NCBI GenBank assembly: GCA_002450095.1
Contig: DJYK01000023.1
Coordinates: 1-43,914, forward strand
Source of the DNA: Mageeibacillus sp. UBA6980
GTDB lineage: Bacteria > Bacillota > Clostridia > Saccharofermentanales > Saccharofermentanaceae
DNA length: 43,914 bases
Reading direction: 5' to 3'
The notes below the pieces were generated by a model that was given only the letters and a program-made list of their open reading frames with translations, made no database searches and was not told the DNA's origin. The stretch's first letter is position 1, and each line of letters starts with the position of its first letter. Positions 26,354-35,504 of this stretch are shown here, piece by piece. A program made the translations under genes and the position numbers.

Positions 26354-28747
26354 TTACAATCTCTCGTCGAGAATTGTCTGTACTCTGTCGTTTATTACAG
26401 GAATGACCTGATCGAGAGTCTTCTGGCCTTCGAAGAATGCAGGCATCTCCTCTCTGATGATCGCATTGACAGAACCGTCGTTGGTAAACCAACCGTCAAG
26501 AGATTCAATGATAGAAGCGAATTCACCGATCGCGGATTCATCCATCATCTGAAAATCGATGCCGTACATTCGAAGCATATCCTCGGACATATAACGAAGA
26601 TAACTCTCAATCTGATTGTTGTGATAGGTTATATAGAGTTCTCCGACTGTATTAAATGCCGCTCTGTTTACGGGGATGTCTTCACTTGTACCGTAGTATA
26701 CCTGTGTAGACTCTGACAGAAGCATGGAGACAAAATCCATACAAGCCTCGGGATTATCGGAATTAGCGGAGATCCCTACAGAGGATGTGCTGTAGATGAT
26801 AGGTCCTCTGCCATCGTAAGAAGGGATTCCGAGAAGCACTCTTCCCTTACTCGAGACATCATCAAAGTATCTCGATACACTGCTAACAGTAACGACGGAA
26901 GCAACGGTTTCTTCCGGACTGTAATTCGATCCGTCATCCCCGATGAGATCTTCGTTGATGTATTCAGACGTATATTCGGCAAGACTTCTGAACGCTTCGT
27001 TATCATAATTAACGGTTCCGTCCTCAAACATCTGATCGGACATACAGTTCAATGCCATAATAAACAGATTGAGCTTACCGCCGGATATGGGATTGTTGCC
27101 GTTGCAGGGACCGTCGACAAACTCCTGATACTGTTCGAACGTAAAACCTGTCTGGCCTTCATCCACATTATCCTCTGATGTTGCTATACCCATGATATAA
27201 AACGACAGCGGGATCTGATAGAGTTCCCCGTTAGTACTTGCCGCCTCAAATATATTATCGAAGTATTGATCGGAGCCTAAGTTCTCATTTATAAAACTTC
27301 TCATATCAAGAAGATATTCGGAGTTATTAAGCATACCGAGCGTCGCTCCGTTGATGATGATGTCAGGACCCGTGCCCTCCATGAGTGCGATAGCAAGATT
27401 ATTGCCGACATCGGAAGAGGCCTGATCCTGAATCAACTCGTAATCTTCTTCAGTCTGAGAGTTATCGGTATATTTATCGATATCATAAGAGTTATCGTAT
27501 CTTATGAAATAATCTTCGTTTGTCTGGTTAAAATCACAAACAGCCTGACAAAGAGGATAAGAATAGCCGTCTATCGAAGCAAGAGTCAGTATGGTCTTTC
27601 CGGCATTCGGGTTAGTATCGGCTTTTGTAAAGTCATAGATCATCGTAACCGTACTGTAGCTTAAGAGGTCTCCGTTGGGATTAATGCTTCCCGTAAATAC
27701 AGCCTCATCTTCGGTTACGGACACAGGCGTGAACATACTGATATCATTAAGATTTACATTGGAATCCGAGAAACGGAACAACTCGGTAAGTGTCTGATTA
27801 TCGTAATCGACTGCGCTTAATCCGAGATCATCCATAACAACGGCTCCTATGCCGTCAACCTGACTGATGTTATAGGGGTCACAATTAAGCCAGCCCATAT
27901 CATCGGATACGTCAGTTAAAGACATAGATGAAAGATCCAGAACAAAATACAGATTATCGGCGTTATAAGAACCGCAGATAAGTGCCCTGTCATTTCCGAT
28001 ATCAACTATATTGGCAATATCGTATATCTTTTTGTCAGGGAACATATCCATCATATTGAACTCGTTTATCTGGCCTTCCATATCCTCGACCTTCAGCACA
28101 TAGGAAGGGTTATCGTCATTGTAGAACCAGTACTTGTTTATCATGTATTCGCCGATGATCACATAGCCTTCATCGCTTCCGTCTTCTGCGGCCATTCTCT
28201 CGGAGAAAGAATCATCAACGGCCTCAATATCTTCTATGGTTAAAGAATCAAGATCAAAACGGGCACGATAAGATGTTGTCTCAAGCGCTTCCTCGTCGAA
28301 CGAATCGATAAGAGCAAAGAATGTACCGTCGATATCGATTATACTGTTTATATATACCAACGAACCCAGCTCACTTATGTCAGGGTTGTTGGCAACTTTC
28401 AAAGTTCCGTCCAAAGATCCGTCTGCGTTGTATAGATTTATGTCATCAAACATATACTCGTTGTAAAGAGTCTCTGTATCGTTTATATCCGTACCTTCAG
28501 GGAACTGATACAGTCCCGCAACATGATACACATACTTATCTCCATACATGCCTACATAATCACTCTGAACATACTCATAAGTCTGTTCGTCAAAGACATC
28601 GCCGATCTGTATCTTGGTAAGGTCATACCAGGGATCGTCTGCCAAGATCATATCCGAACTCCCGGTTCCATTGTTGCATGATGTCAGCAAAGGCAACACC
28701 ATAGAAGCTGAAAGCATCAGCGCCATAAACTCAGTTTTTTTACTCAT
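26354..28747 (-). CDS. Large extracellular solute-binding lipoprotein with extra N-terminal domain
   Basis: The 797-residue precursor carries a lipobox LLTSC (Cys24). Residues about 380-797 look like a family-1 solute-binding protein: TLASIDGYSYPLCQAVCDFN, ALMEGTGPDIIIN, GELYQIPLSFY and SVGISANSDNPEACMDFVSM. About 340 acidic residues before it have repeated short strand-like blocks (for example VDIGNDRALICGSYNADNLY) that suggest a beta-propeller-like fold, but I do not recognise it. Family-1 binding proteins usually have about 420-550 residues and sit beside two permease genes; none is here. The leader has AGAAGGGG before the ATG. Confidence 0.78.
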   Translation of the reverse strand: MSKKTEFMALMLSASMVLPLLTSCNNGTGSSDMILADDPWYDLTKIQIGDVFDEQTYEYVQSDYVGMYGDKYVYHVAGLYQFPEGTDINDTETLYNEYMFDDINLYNADGSLDGTLKVANNPDISELGSLVYINSIIDIDGTFFALIDSFDEEALETTSYRARFDLDSLTIEDIEAVDDSFSERMAAEDGSDEGYVIIGEYMINKYWFYNDDNPSYVLKVEDMEGQINEFNMMDMFPDKKIYDIANIVDIGNDRALICGSYNADNLYFVLDLSSMSLTDVSDDMGWLNCDPYNISQVDGIGAVVMDDLGLSAVDYDNQTLTELFRFSDSNVNLNDISMFTPVSVTEDEAVFTGSINPNGDLLSYSTVTMIYDFTKADTNPNAGKTILTLASIDGYSYPLCQAVCDFNQTNEDYFIRYDNSYDIDKYTDNSQTEEDYELIQDQASSDVGNNLAIALMEGTGPDIIINGATLGMLNNSEYLLDMRSFINENLGSDQYFDNIFEAASTNGELYQIPLSFYIMGIATSEDNVDEGQTGFTFEQYQEFVDGPCNGNNPISGGKLNLFIMALNCMSDQMFEDGTVNYDNEAFRSLAEYTSEYINEDLIGDDGSNYSPEETVASVVTVSSVSRYFDDVSSKGRVLLGIPSYDGRGPIIYSTSSVGISANSDNPEACMDFVSMLLSESTQVYYGTSEDIPVNRAAFNTVGELYITYHNNQIESYLRYMSEDMLRMYGIDFQMMDESAIGEFASIIESLDGWFTNDGSVNAIIREEMPAFFEGQKTLDQVIPVINDRVQTILDERL

Positions 28748-28789
28748 TTTTACCCCTTCTGCATAAATATTTGATTAAGCGCAAGAGTA

Positions 28790-28795
28790 ATTATA
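28790..28795 (-). promoter_or_regulatory. Candidate -10 box of the solute-binding lipoprotein gene
   Basis: The minus strand reads TATAAT here, about 42 bp upstream of the start at 28747 and just downstream of the terminator at 28814-28841. No clear -35 box is seen, so the assignment is tentative. Confidence 0.35.
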
Positions 28796-28813
28796 CATCA
28801 ATACCGGCATACA

Positions 28814-28841
28814 CAAAAAAACTGCCGCAGAAGCGGCAGTT
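28814..28841 (-). terminator. Intrinsic terminator after the PBP1-GGDEF gene
   Basis: On the minus strand a perfect 9-bp stem AACTGCCGC/GCGGCAGTT with a TTCT loop is followed by a T run, 8 bp past the stop codon. It separates the cyclase gene from the solute-binding gene. Confidence 0.9.
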
Positions 28842-28848
28842 CATATCT

Positions 28849-30786
28849 TTATACAGGGCGGTTTCCGCGCCGGCTCCGGCCTTCATATTTCTTATTCTTG
28901 ACCTTATACATCTGTTCATCGGCATCTTTGACAGCCTTCGTGATATCAAAGCTCTCGTCAAGGACCGATATGGTATATCCGGAACTTGTGGATACTTTAT
29001 AAGGTTTTCCGGAACTTCTGTTATACTCTTCGAGATTACGGTCGATCTGCTGTATGATCGCCTCCTGATCGCACTCACCGAACACAACCGAGAACACTTC
29101 GTCTCCGCCGAATCTCGTGGAGAGGTTATCTTCCGGTACAGACTTATACAGGGCATTGGCCATGGTGTAGATGGCATTATCCCCTTCAGCGTGACCGAAT
29201 GTATCGTTAATATACTTAAGGCCGTCAAGATCGGACATGATAACCGTAACAGGCTTACCGTAATACTCGGGCTTGGTACGCATCTCCTTAAGGATATTCT
29301 GGAATCCGATACGGTTATATAATCCGGTCAGAGCATCGTGGCGGTACATTTCATCCATCTCACGAAGGAGCGTCCTCTGATATCTTATGTTGATATATCC
29401 GCCGATTCCCGTGCTTACGGCATTGGTAACATTAAGAGTATTGGTGTAATTAGAGATAAGATAATCCTGGAAGAAGAAGCATACAAAACCGAACGGACGG
29501 TTCATGAAATCCAACGAATTAAATATCAAAGGGAATCCCTTAGAAGCGATCTCGAGTATCCTGTTACGCACACATAAGGACAAAACGTCTTCGGAGTGTT
29601 CTTCATAGCCGGACGATATATCGAATGACACATCCATGTACTTATCCCGGTGCGAGGCATCGTAGATGAGTACGAATTCCTTGGGCGCATCAATAAGTCG
29701 TTTATCCGTAAAGTAGTTTATCGATTCCTCGAAGCACTTACGGTCTACGACCGTGAGAGTGTAATCCGTCTTATAGGACATAAGTGATCTTACAAGTTCG
29801 CTCGGATTATTGCTTGTTGTCATAGAGGATGTAACCAGCTGGAGGACCCTGTTATCGTCATTGAGACGAGCAAAGCTCTCCTTAAACCTGTTACGCAGCA
29901 ATGCCGGATGATCCGTATACTCGCGGCATCCGCATGATTCATTCGGATGGAATACAGGCAGGATCGCCTCGTCTTCCGGAACACCGCCGTTAACGGCATC
30001 GAGCACCATCTGTGCCGTAACGTCCGCCAGCATCAGTACGTCACATGCCGCCGTGGTTATCTTGGGATTCGTAAAATAGATCTCATCATATCCGTCAAAT
30101 CCGGTTACGATACAATCCTCGGGGACTTTGTAACCGCGCTCGATAAGCATCTCGGTTACGGTTATCGCCATAACGTCATTAGCACATATTATCGCATCGG
30201 GAAGATCGCCCTCTCTATCAAGGAGCGCCTTCATCGCCACACGGCAGGGATCGGCCCAGAAATTGCCGTAGCTTACCATACTGTAATCAAACGAAAGCCC
30301 GTTCTGCTCGAGCACTTTCTTAAACACTTCTATTCTTCTGTTGGAAAAGTCATTGTTTTCATGTCCGGCCATCATATGAGGGCGTTTAACCTTATGATGC
30401 TCGATAACATGACGCACGACCTGTTCGAAGCCTGCTTCATAATCAAAGCTTATGCATGAAGCTCCTTCGTAATGGCCGTCTGCGATCACTACGGGAAGAT
30501 TATACTTTCTGGAATTGTCTATGATCTTATTCGCAATCTTATGGCTCTTGATCTTCTCATCCATAATGATCACGGCATCTATATACCTGTACGGGATAAG
30601 ATCGAATACATAACGTTCCGTAGCCTGCCGGTCTTCTTCCCAATAGATATCGGAATTCAAGGTAAAGATCAGGATGCCGAAGCCCTCGGTCTTCAGTCTC
30701 TCGTTAAGCCTGACTATAAACCCGTGAGTCTGCGGTTCATACACTCGAGATGTACAAAGAGCTATTAATTTCTTACCGTTGATCAT
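28849..30786 (-). CDS. LacI-type ligand-binding domain fused to a GGDEF domain
   Basis: The 645-residue cytosolic protein starts with a periplasmic-binding/LacI-type sensor fold (about 5-290; LPDAIICANDVMAITVTEMLIE and IVTGFDGYDE) but has no helix-turn-helix, so it is not a repressor. A linker region (about 310-470) and a helical stretch lead to a GGDEF domain (about 485-640). The domain is well formed (HDALTGLYNRIGF, IMSDLDGLKYINDTFGHAEGD), but the signature reads GGDEV (560-564) instead of GGDEF, and the inhibitory-site RxxD is absent. It may be an active c-di-GMP synthase or a degenerate receptor. AAGGA precedes the ATG. Sugar binding is inferred from the LacI-like fold. Confidence 0.85.
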   Translation of the reverse strand: MINGKKLIALCTSRVYEPQTHGFIVRLNERLKTEGFGILIFTLNSDIYWEEDRQATERYVFDLIPYRYIDAVIIMDEKIKSHKIANKIIDNSRKYNLPVVIADGHYEGASCISFDYEAGFEQVVRHVIEHHKVKRPHMMAGHENNDFSNRRIEVFKKVLEQNGLSFDYSMVSYGNFWADPCRVAMKALLDREGDLPDAIICANDVMAITVTEMLIERGYKVPEDCIVTGFDGYDEIYFTNPKITTAACDVLMLADVTAQMVLDAVNGGVPEDEAILPVFHPNESCGCREYTDHPALLRNRFKESFARLNDDNRVLQLVTSSMTTSNNPSELVRSLMSYKTDYTLTVVDRKCFEESINYFTDKRLIDAPKEFVLIYDASHRDKYMDVSFDISSGYEEHSEDVLSLCVRNRILEIASKGFPLIFNSLDFMNRPFGFVCFFFQDYLISNYTNTLNVTNAVSTGIGGYINIRYQRTLLREMDEMYRHDALTGLYNRIGFQNILKEMRTKPEYYGKPVTVIMSDLDGLKYINDTFGHAEGDNAIYTMANALYKSVPEDNLSTRFGGDEVFSVVFGECDQEAIIQQIDRNLEEYNRSSGKPYKVSTSSGYTISVLDESFDITKAVKDADEQMYKVKNKKYEGRSRRGNRPV

Positions 30787-30885
30787 CTTAAGTCCTTAGG
30801 AAGTACTGCCTCTTATAGGACTTATATTAACAAAGTAAATATTAGCAATCAGTAAACGATTGTTAATAACATTTGAAATAGGGAC

Positions 30886-32049
30886 TCATATTTCCCCTTT
30901 TAATGCCTTTTTCCTCTCGTACATCTTCTTGTCCGCACGTTCAAAAACGGAATTAAACCCGCTGTCGGTATTCGCATCGTATATATCCATTCCGCTTGAT
31001 ATCGTAACAAGTCCGTTTTCCCTGTTGTCTTCGATCTGTCTGTCGAATTCATCGAGCAAAGAAACCCTGTCATCGTAGTCATCCCCTTCAAGAATAACAA
31101 CGAACTCATCGCCTCCGATACGGTAGACCGGACTGTGCTGGAACTTCTTGCAAATCATCATGCATCCCGTCTTGATATACTTATCGCCTTCTTCATGACC
31201 GAAGGTATCATTGACCCTCTTTAATCCGTTAAGATCAAAGACGATGACACCGAATTGCTTAAGATCTCCCGAATCCAGTCTCTGCTGAATGATATCCTTG
31301 GCTTCCGTGTACGCATGAACGCTCTTGACGCCGGTCAAAGCATCCCGGGTCACTATCTGCCTCGCAGAATTAAGAGCCTGGTAATTAACCGTCTTCTCAT
31401 CATTATTAATGAATGTATGCACAAGACAGGAAGTGATAAGACATCCTACTGCATAGAAAGGAAGAAGAGGGAAAACCGTCTGAAGGACTATGAACAAAGT
31501 CATGACTATACCACAGGACGCTACGGTAAGATAATGAGTCTTCCGTCTGCCCTCGGACTTACCGACACCGTAAAATGCATATACGGACGTAAACACAAAC
31601 AGAACGATCTGCGCAATCAGTGAAATGTATCGTCCGTTCCCCGGAACATATATGCCTTCCTCATTGAAACTGAATACGACCGGGATGAAGAGATTGACAA
31701 TAAGAACGATCACTTCATAAATAGATATCACCCATCCCATCAACGTAAGTGCCTTGCCGAATCTGCCTTTATGATCCAGATAAGAGACTACGAACCTCGT
31801 CCACATGATAAGTGACATTACCATAGACAGGAAATAGATCACCGTATCGACATAAGCGAGGATCAGAAAGCCCTGTTCATACAAAATGCCCCAAAGGACA
31901 TCAGTTAAGTAATAAATGAATATCGCGAACAGAAAACAGCGATAATTATACATAACCTTGGAGATCTTCATCTTTGACGGACGTATCAGCTCCAGGTTTA
32001 TGATGATATGAAGCGCCATGGCAAGTAATCCGAAACTCGCATAATACAT
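30886..32049 (-). CDS. Membrane-bound GGDEF diguanylate cyclase
   Basis: The 387-residue protein has about six transmembrane helices in residues 1-215 and a C-terminal GGDEF domain (about 235-385). The active-site signature is intact: RIGGDEF with GGDEF at 312-316, and DLNGLKRVNDTFGHEEGD upstream. The RxxD inhibitory site is not present. It should make c-di-GMP from two GTP. It lies 99 bp upstream of the PBP1-GGDEF gene on the same strand. No strong Shine-Dalgarno site precedes the ATG at 32049, so the exact start is less certain. Confidence 0.87.
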   Translation of the reverse strand: MYYASFGLLAMALHIIINLELIRPSKMKISKVMYNYRCFLFAIFIYYLTDVLWGILYEQGFLILAYVDTVIYFLSMVMSLIMWTRFVVSYLDHKGRFGKALTLMGWVISIYEVIVLIVNLFIPVVFSFNEEGIYVPGNGRYISLIAQIVLFVFTSVYAFYGVGKSEGRRKTHYLTVASCGIVMTLFIVLQTVFPLLPFYAVGCLITSCLVHTFINNDEKTVNYQALNSARQIVTRDALTGVKSVHAYTEAKDIIQQRLDSGDLKQFGVIVFDLNGLKRVNDTFGHEEGDKYIKTGCMMICKKFQHSPVYRIGGDEFVVILEGDDYDDRVSLLDEFDRQIEDNRENGLVTISSGMDIYDANTDSGFNSVFERADKKMYERKKALKGEI

Positions 32050-32149
32050 AGGCAGGTACTTATCAGGTCCTCAAAAAGAATATTATTCTAGATTATAATA
32101 CGTAACAATGTTACATTCCATATACGTGTCAATTTGTCACAAAGCGAAG

Positions 32150-32824
32150 TTAAACGCTGTTTCTCGTATACTTACACTCAGGGTAGCTTCGGCATCCCCA
32201 GAACGTTCCGAACTTACCTTCCCTCTTCTTCAGAAGGTTGCCGCATTCAGGGCAGGATACAACAGCCAAAGCAGCCTGTGACGGATGACGCATCTCCTCT
32301 ATGAGATGCTTATATACTTCGTAATTGATCTTACAATCACAAAGAGCCCGATGTGCACCGGCATATGATATACCGTAATGACCGGACAGGCTTTCCAGTG
32401 AGCGGCTCTGAAGCTCCGGCAGATATCTTCTGGCCATGATCAATGTATCAAGATAATCATTCGGTAAAGCCTTCCCCCAAAGCGCCGTCATCTCTTTATT
32501 GATAAACTTAAGATCAAAATTGATTATATTATGTCCGACAAGAACATCATCCGATATAAACACGGTAAAATCCGATAATGCCTGCTCGATGCCGGGAGCA
32601 TCCTTTACCATCTCATCTGTAATGCCGCTTACGGAAGAAGCAATCTCGGGGATATGAAACCCGGGATTTACAAAAGTGGAAAACTCTTCAGTGATCCCGT
32701 TTCCCCGAACTTTCACGGCAGATATCTCTATAATGGAGTCTTCCTGCGGGGAAAGCCCGGTGGTCTCAAGATCAAATATCACAAAACCGGAAAGTTCCGG
32801 TACGCAATCATAAAAGTTTTTCAT
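32150..32824 (-). CDS. DnaQ-like 3'-5' exonuclease with zinc-ribbon tail
   Basis: The 224-residue protein has a DEDD exonuclease core: motif I FDLETTG (D18, E20), motif II GHNIINFDLKF and motif III HRALCDC. This group includes DNA polymerase epsilon and PolC proofreading domains. The last 35 residues form a topoisomerase-type zinc ribbon with CPECG and GCRSYPEC, suggesting DNA binding. AGAGGAAGAAG leads directly into the ATG. As a stand-alone exonuclease it probably acts in repair; a specific role cannot be told. Confidence 0.88.
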   Translation of the reverse strand: MKNFYDCVPELSGFVIFDLETTGLSPQEDSIIEISAVKVRGNGITEEFSTFVNPGFHIPEIASSVSGITDEMVKDAPGIEQALSDFTVFISDDVLVGHNIINFDLKFINKEMTALWGKALPNDYLDTLIMARRYLPELQSRSLESLSGHYGISYAGAHRALCDCKINYEVYKHLIEEMRHPSQAALAVVSCPECGNLLKKREGKFGTFWGCRSYPECKYTRNSV

Positions 32825-32889
32825 CTTCTTCCTCTTTCAGGATAAACATTAACACTACGCATCACAGATTACGGGGGCAACGGGAATGA

Positions 32890-33852
32890 TCAATCCCTGC
32901 TCTCAAAGTAATCGCTCGAATAATCGTAGTTACCGTCTCCGTTCGGATTAAAGAAATCAAGATATGCATTGCTTCTTCCTTCCGGATAGGGATTCATCGT
33001 GAAAGGTTCTTCTGTCGTGTAGTAAAAACCGGAAGCGCCCGCGACATTCATCGAACAGTCTATGAATCTGTTAGGATCGGATTCGCTCTGGATCGAGAAC
33101 AGGCCATCGCCTTCCATACTGTTGTCAGAGGCGACACCGTCGGCATAACAATCAAAGAAATTCGAATTACCGACACTGCATACGAATATGCCGGAATTCG
33201 CTCCCCTTACCTCGGCACCTTCGATATAAAGGCCGACAACGGTGGAATCCGTTACTTTGCCGAAGAACGCGTTATCATCACAGCCGTTGTCTATATAAAG
33301 TCCCGTGATCTTGTGGCCGTTACCCACAAAAACACCTCGAAAGGCCTGAGAATTATCTTCACCGATGCCAAGAGGTGCCCAGTTAAGTCCCGTGAGATCA
33401 ATGTCGGAAAGAAGGTCAACCAGAACGAAGAAATAATCGGTATCTCCTTCCCTGGTCTGCGGGTATACATTTACAAAATAAGTAAGGGAAGCAAGATCTT
33501 CCACACTGTCGATCTCGAATACCCCGTAATAATATGTATCCTCACCGTCTCTGCGGAACGAGGCCTCGAGATAGTCCATATCAACAAGACCGATAATATC
33601 TCCGGCCTCGCCCGAATTCGCCCATTCAGACAGTGACGGATCGGTTTCAAAGAAATTGTCAGCCGTTATCTCGCAGATCTCGACCTGCGCAGTCTCCGCA
33701 GAGGTTTCCATCGTCTCGAGAGCCTCTGTCTCTGTCGGAGCCGAAGTCTCTGTCGAAGATTCAAAGGATGTGTTATCCGTATCGGCATTTCCGCACGCCG
33801 TAAGGATCAAAGCCGCCGCTAAAGATAATGCTATAAAATGATCATGTTTCAT
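32890..33852 (-). CDS. Secreted lipoprotein with GLUG-like repeats
   Basis: The 320-residue precursor has the lipobox LTAC (Cys20) and a Ser/Thr/Glu-rich linker (about 21-55). The body shows GLUG-like beta-solenoid strands such as FRGVFVGNGHKITGLYIDNG, followed by FFGKVTDSTVVGLYIEG. GLUG repeats occur in surface adhesins and glycan-binding proteins. AAGGAGG lies 7 bp before the ATG. It follows the small membrane-anchored protein at 33864-34322 by 11 bp, so the two form an operon. Confidence 0.72.
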   Translation of the reverse strand: MKHDHFIALSLAAALILTACGNADTDNTSFESSTETSAPTETEALETMETSAETAQVEICEITADNFFETDPSLSEWANSGEAGDIIGLVDMDYLEASFRRDGEDTYYYGVFEIDSVEDLASLTYFVNVYPQTREGDTDYFFVLVDLLSDIDLTGLNWAPLGIGEDNSQAFRGVFVGNGHKITGLYIDNGCDDNAFFGKVTDSTVVGLYIEGAEVRGANSGIFVCSVGNSNFFDCYADGVASDNSMEGDGLFSIQSESDPNRFIDCSMNVAGASGFYYTTEEPFTMNPYPEGRSNAYLDFFNPNGDGNYDYSSDYFESRD

Positions 33853-33863
33853 AATGTTCCTCC

Positions 33864-34322
33864 TTAAGAATAGAACTCGGTAGTTGTATGGTTCTGCTGT
33901 ATCAATATAGAACTCTGGTTAAATTCTTCTATAAGCGCATCGCAGGCTGCATGCACCTGATCAAGATCCGTATCGGACAGATAGATCACTATCGTATACT
34001 CGTGAGCTACCGAACCGTCATCGTTGACCCAGCCGCCTCTTGCATCCTGGATCGTGAATCCGTAGAAGTAATCCGTAAGGACCGCATCTGCGTGCTCCAT
34101 CGCTTCTTCCGGAGTATATACAGGCTCATTGGTATCTTTATCATTGGTTCCGAGATACAGGACATACTGAATGTCATCGTCCGAAGTCTGTTCGATCATC
34201 GAAGGCTCAACCTGCACTTCCGGTACATCACGTTTTCCCTCTATAAGGGCAATCGTTCCAACGACCAGAGCCGCCGCACTCAATACTATCGCTATAATAC
34301 CGATCAGCTTATCGTTTCTCAT
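33864..34322 (-). CDS. Membrane-anchored DUF3574-like protein
   Basis: The 152-residue protein has one N-terminal transmembrane helix (about 6-28) that may act as an uncleaved anchor. The soluble domain runs YVLYLGTNDKD, YFYGFTIQDARGGW and FNQSSILIQ, which resembles DUF3574, a small alpha-beta domain of unknown function. Its start has AAGGAGGAGATT just upstream, immediately after a 15-codon open frame at 34333-34380. It heads the operon with the GLUG-like lipoprotein. Confidence 0.6.
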   Translation of the reverse strand: MRNDKLIGIIAIVLSAAALVVGTIALIEGKRDVPEVQVEPSMIEQTSDDDIQYVLYLGTNDKDTNEPVYTPEEAMEHADAVLTDYFYGFTIQDARGGWVNDDGSVAHEYTIVIYLSDTDLDQVHAACDALIEEFNQSSILIQQNHTTTEFYS

Positions 34323-34332
34323 AATCTCCTCC

Positions 34333-34380
34333 TTAGATCTGTGCTGAAGCCTTTCCGGCTCCGGTGATCATTACATTCAT
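34333..34380 (-). CDS. Candidate 15-codon leader peptide
   Basis: ATG at 34380 opens a frame of 15 codons (MNVMITGAGKASAQI) ending in TAA at 34333. AAAGGAG lies 10 bp upstream. The stop is followed directly by the ribosome site of the next gene (TAAGGAGGAGATTATG). The layout fits a translated leader that keeps the next start open or closed. The peptide also resembles the N-terminus of an SDR-type dehydrogenase (VMITGAGK), so it may be a gene remnant instead. Confidence 0.35.
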   Translation of the reverse strand: MNVMITGAGKASAQI

Positions 34381-34577
34381 AAACGATAATCTCCTTTATG
34401 TTGCTGATTTATAGTATACATCAATAACAATCGATTATCTTTTTGTCTGTTAAGCAACACTTCTTTTCCCGTCTGTTCATTAAGCGACAGATACCACCTT
34501 CTTTGCTCATTGGATACAGGGTTGGCGCATGGCATCATATGGCCATGAAGTTAATGAACCGTTTGGAGGTAAAGACA

Positions 34578-35438
34578 ATGAAGAACTTAAACAGAAAGAC
34601 CATGATTACTGCAATCGCACTCGCTGCTGCCATCGTTACCATCGGAGCACCGGTGATCAAGAAGACAACAAGAGCAGACTCTCTCGTTCAGATCAGAGCA
34701 GCGGCACAGCAGACTGATGACGCAACGATCAACTCACTTAAGGATCTTTACGATTCATCAAGCGCATTCCTCGCAATCCATTCCGACGAACTCGCTCCCG
34801 ATGTTTACATCGCACTTGATACCGCCCGTTCACAGGCATACAACTCGCTTCAGAGGGAATCAGGTTATGTTGAGGCGATGTCGGGATTGAGGATCCAGCT
34901 TTCAGTAGCCGAGGCTTCTTTGGAAGGCAGAATTGCAGACACTAACGCTGCACCCGCTCCCGTTATCGGAACAGCTGCGGCAAACAGACTCGGTATCGGA
35001 ACAAACTGGGTTTCAGCCAATACGGCAAACACCGTGGCAACTATATACGCAACCAACCGTAACCTTCCTGCTGACATGATCAGGGTACGTGTTCTCAATA
35101 ATTTCGTTGAGAGACTTTATTCCGATATCTTCGGAAGACCTTGCGATCAGGCAGGCAGAGACCGTTATGTTAACGATATGATCAACGGCACTTGTACGGC
35201 AGACGATGTCGTTAAGAGCATGTTCGCATCATCAGAGTTCACATCAAGGAACTTAAGCGATGAGACATTTATGACCGTCGTTTACAGAGCATTCCTCGAC
35301 AGAGAACCCGATGCACAGGGCCTTAACAACTGGGTCAACCAGTTAAGGAACGGAATGACAAGATCCGAGATCGTTGACTACTTTTCCACAACCGAGAACT
35401 GGGCAGGCATCTGCACATTCTACGGTATTAACAAATGA
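34578..35438 (+). CDS. Secreted protein with DUF4214 domain
   Basis: The 286-residue precursor has a signal peptide (residues 1-33; hydrophobic AIALAAAIVTIGAPVI). A helical region follows (about 45-125), and then a DUF4214 domain (about 175-286) with VERLYSDIFGRPCDQAGRDR, FASSEFTSRNLSDETFMTVV and FLDREPDAQGLNNWV. DUF4214 is common in surface and S-layer-associated proteins of clostridia and may bind calcium or carbohydrate. The start at 34578 has TTTGGAGGT 7 bp upstream; earlier in-frame ATGs lack ribosome sites. A terminator follows. Confidence 0.8.
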   Translation: MKNLNRKTMITAIALAAAIVTIGAPVIKKTTRADSLVQIRAAAQQTDDATINSLKDLYDSSSAFLAIHSDELAPDVYIALDTARSQAYNSLQRESGYVEAMSGLRIQLSVAEASLEGRIADTNAAPAPVIGTAAANRLGIGTNWVSANTANTVATIYATNRNLPADMIRVRVLNNFVERLYSDIFGRPCDQAGRDRYVNDMINGTCTADDVVKSMFASSEFTSRNLSDETFMTVVYRAFLDREPDAQGLNNWVNQLRNGMTRSEIVDYFSTTENWAGICTFYGINK

Positions 35439-35477
35439 CAATTGTCTTACCTCATTCATAACAATCTTCATGTGAAA

Positions 35478-35504
35478 GGGCCGCTTTTACGAGCGGTCCT
35501 TTTG
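35478..35504 (+). terminator. Intrinsic terminator after the DUF4214 gene, overlapping the 3' end of pyrG
   Basis: GGGCCGCT (35478-35485) pairs with AGCGGTCC (35492-35499, one G-U) and is followed by TTTTG. The stop codon of the convergent pyrG gene lies in the loop. It may act on both strands, though the minus-strand T run is short. Confidence 0.75.

Noticed and set aside
28849..30786. LacI-family transcription factor
   Set aside because: The protein has the ligand-binding fold but no N-terminal helix-turn-helix, and it ends in a GGDEF domain.
34440..34577. Riboswitch (c-di-GMP type) before the DUF4214 gene
   Set aside because: A CATGGC/GCCATG hairpin is present, but the conserved bases of the c-di-GMP-I and -II classes are not.
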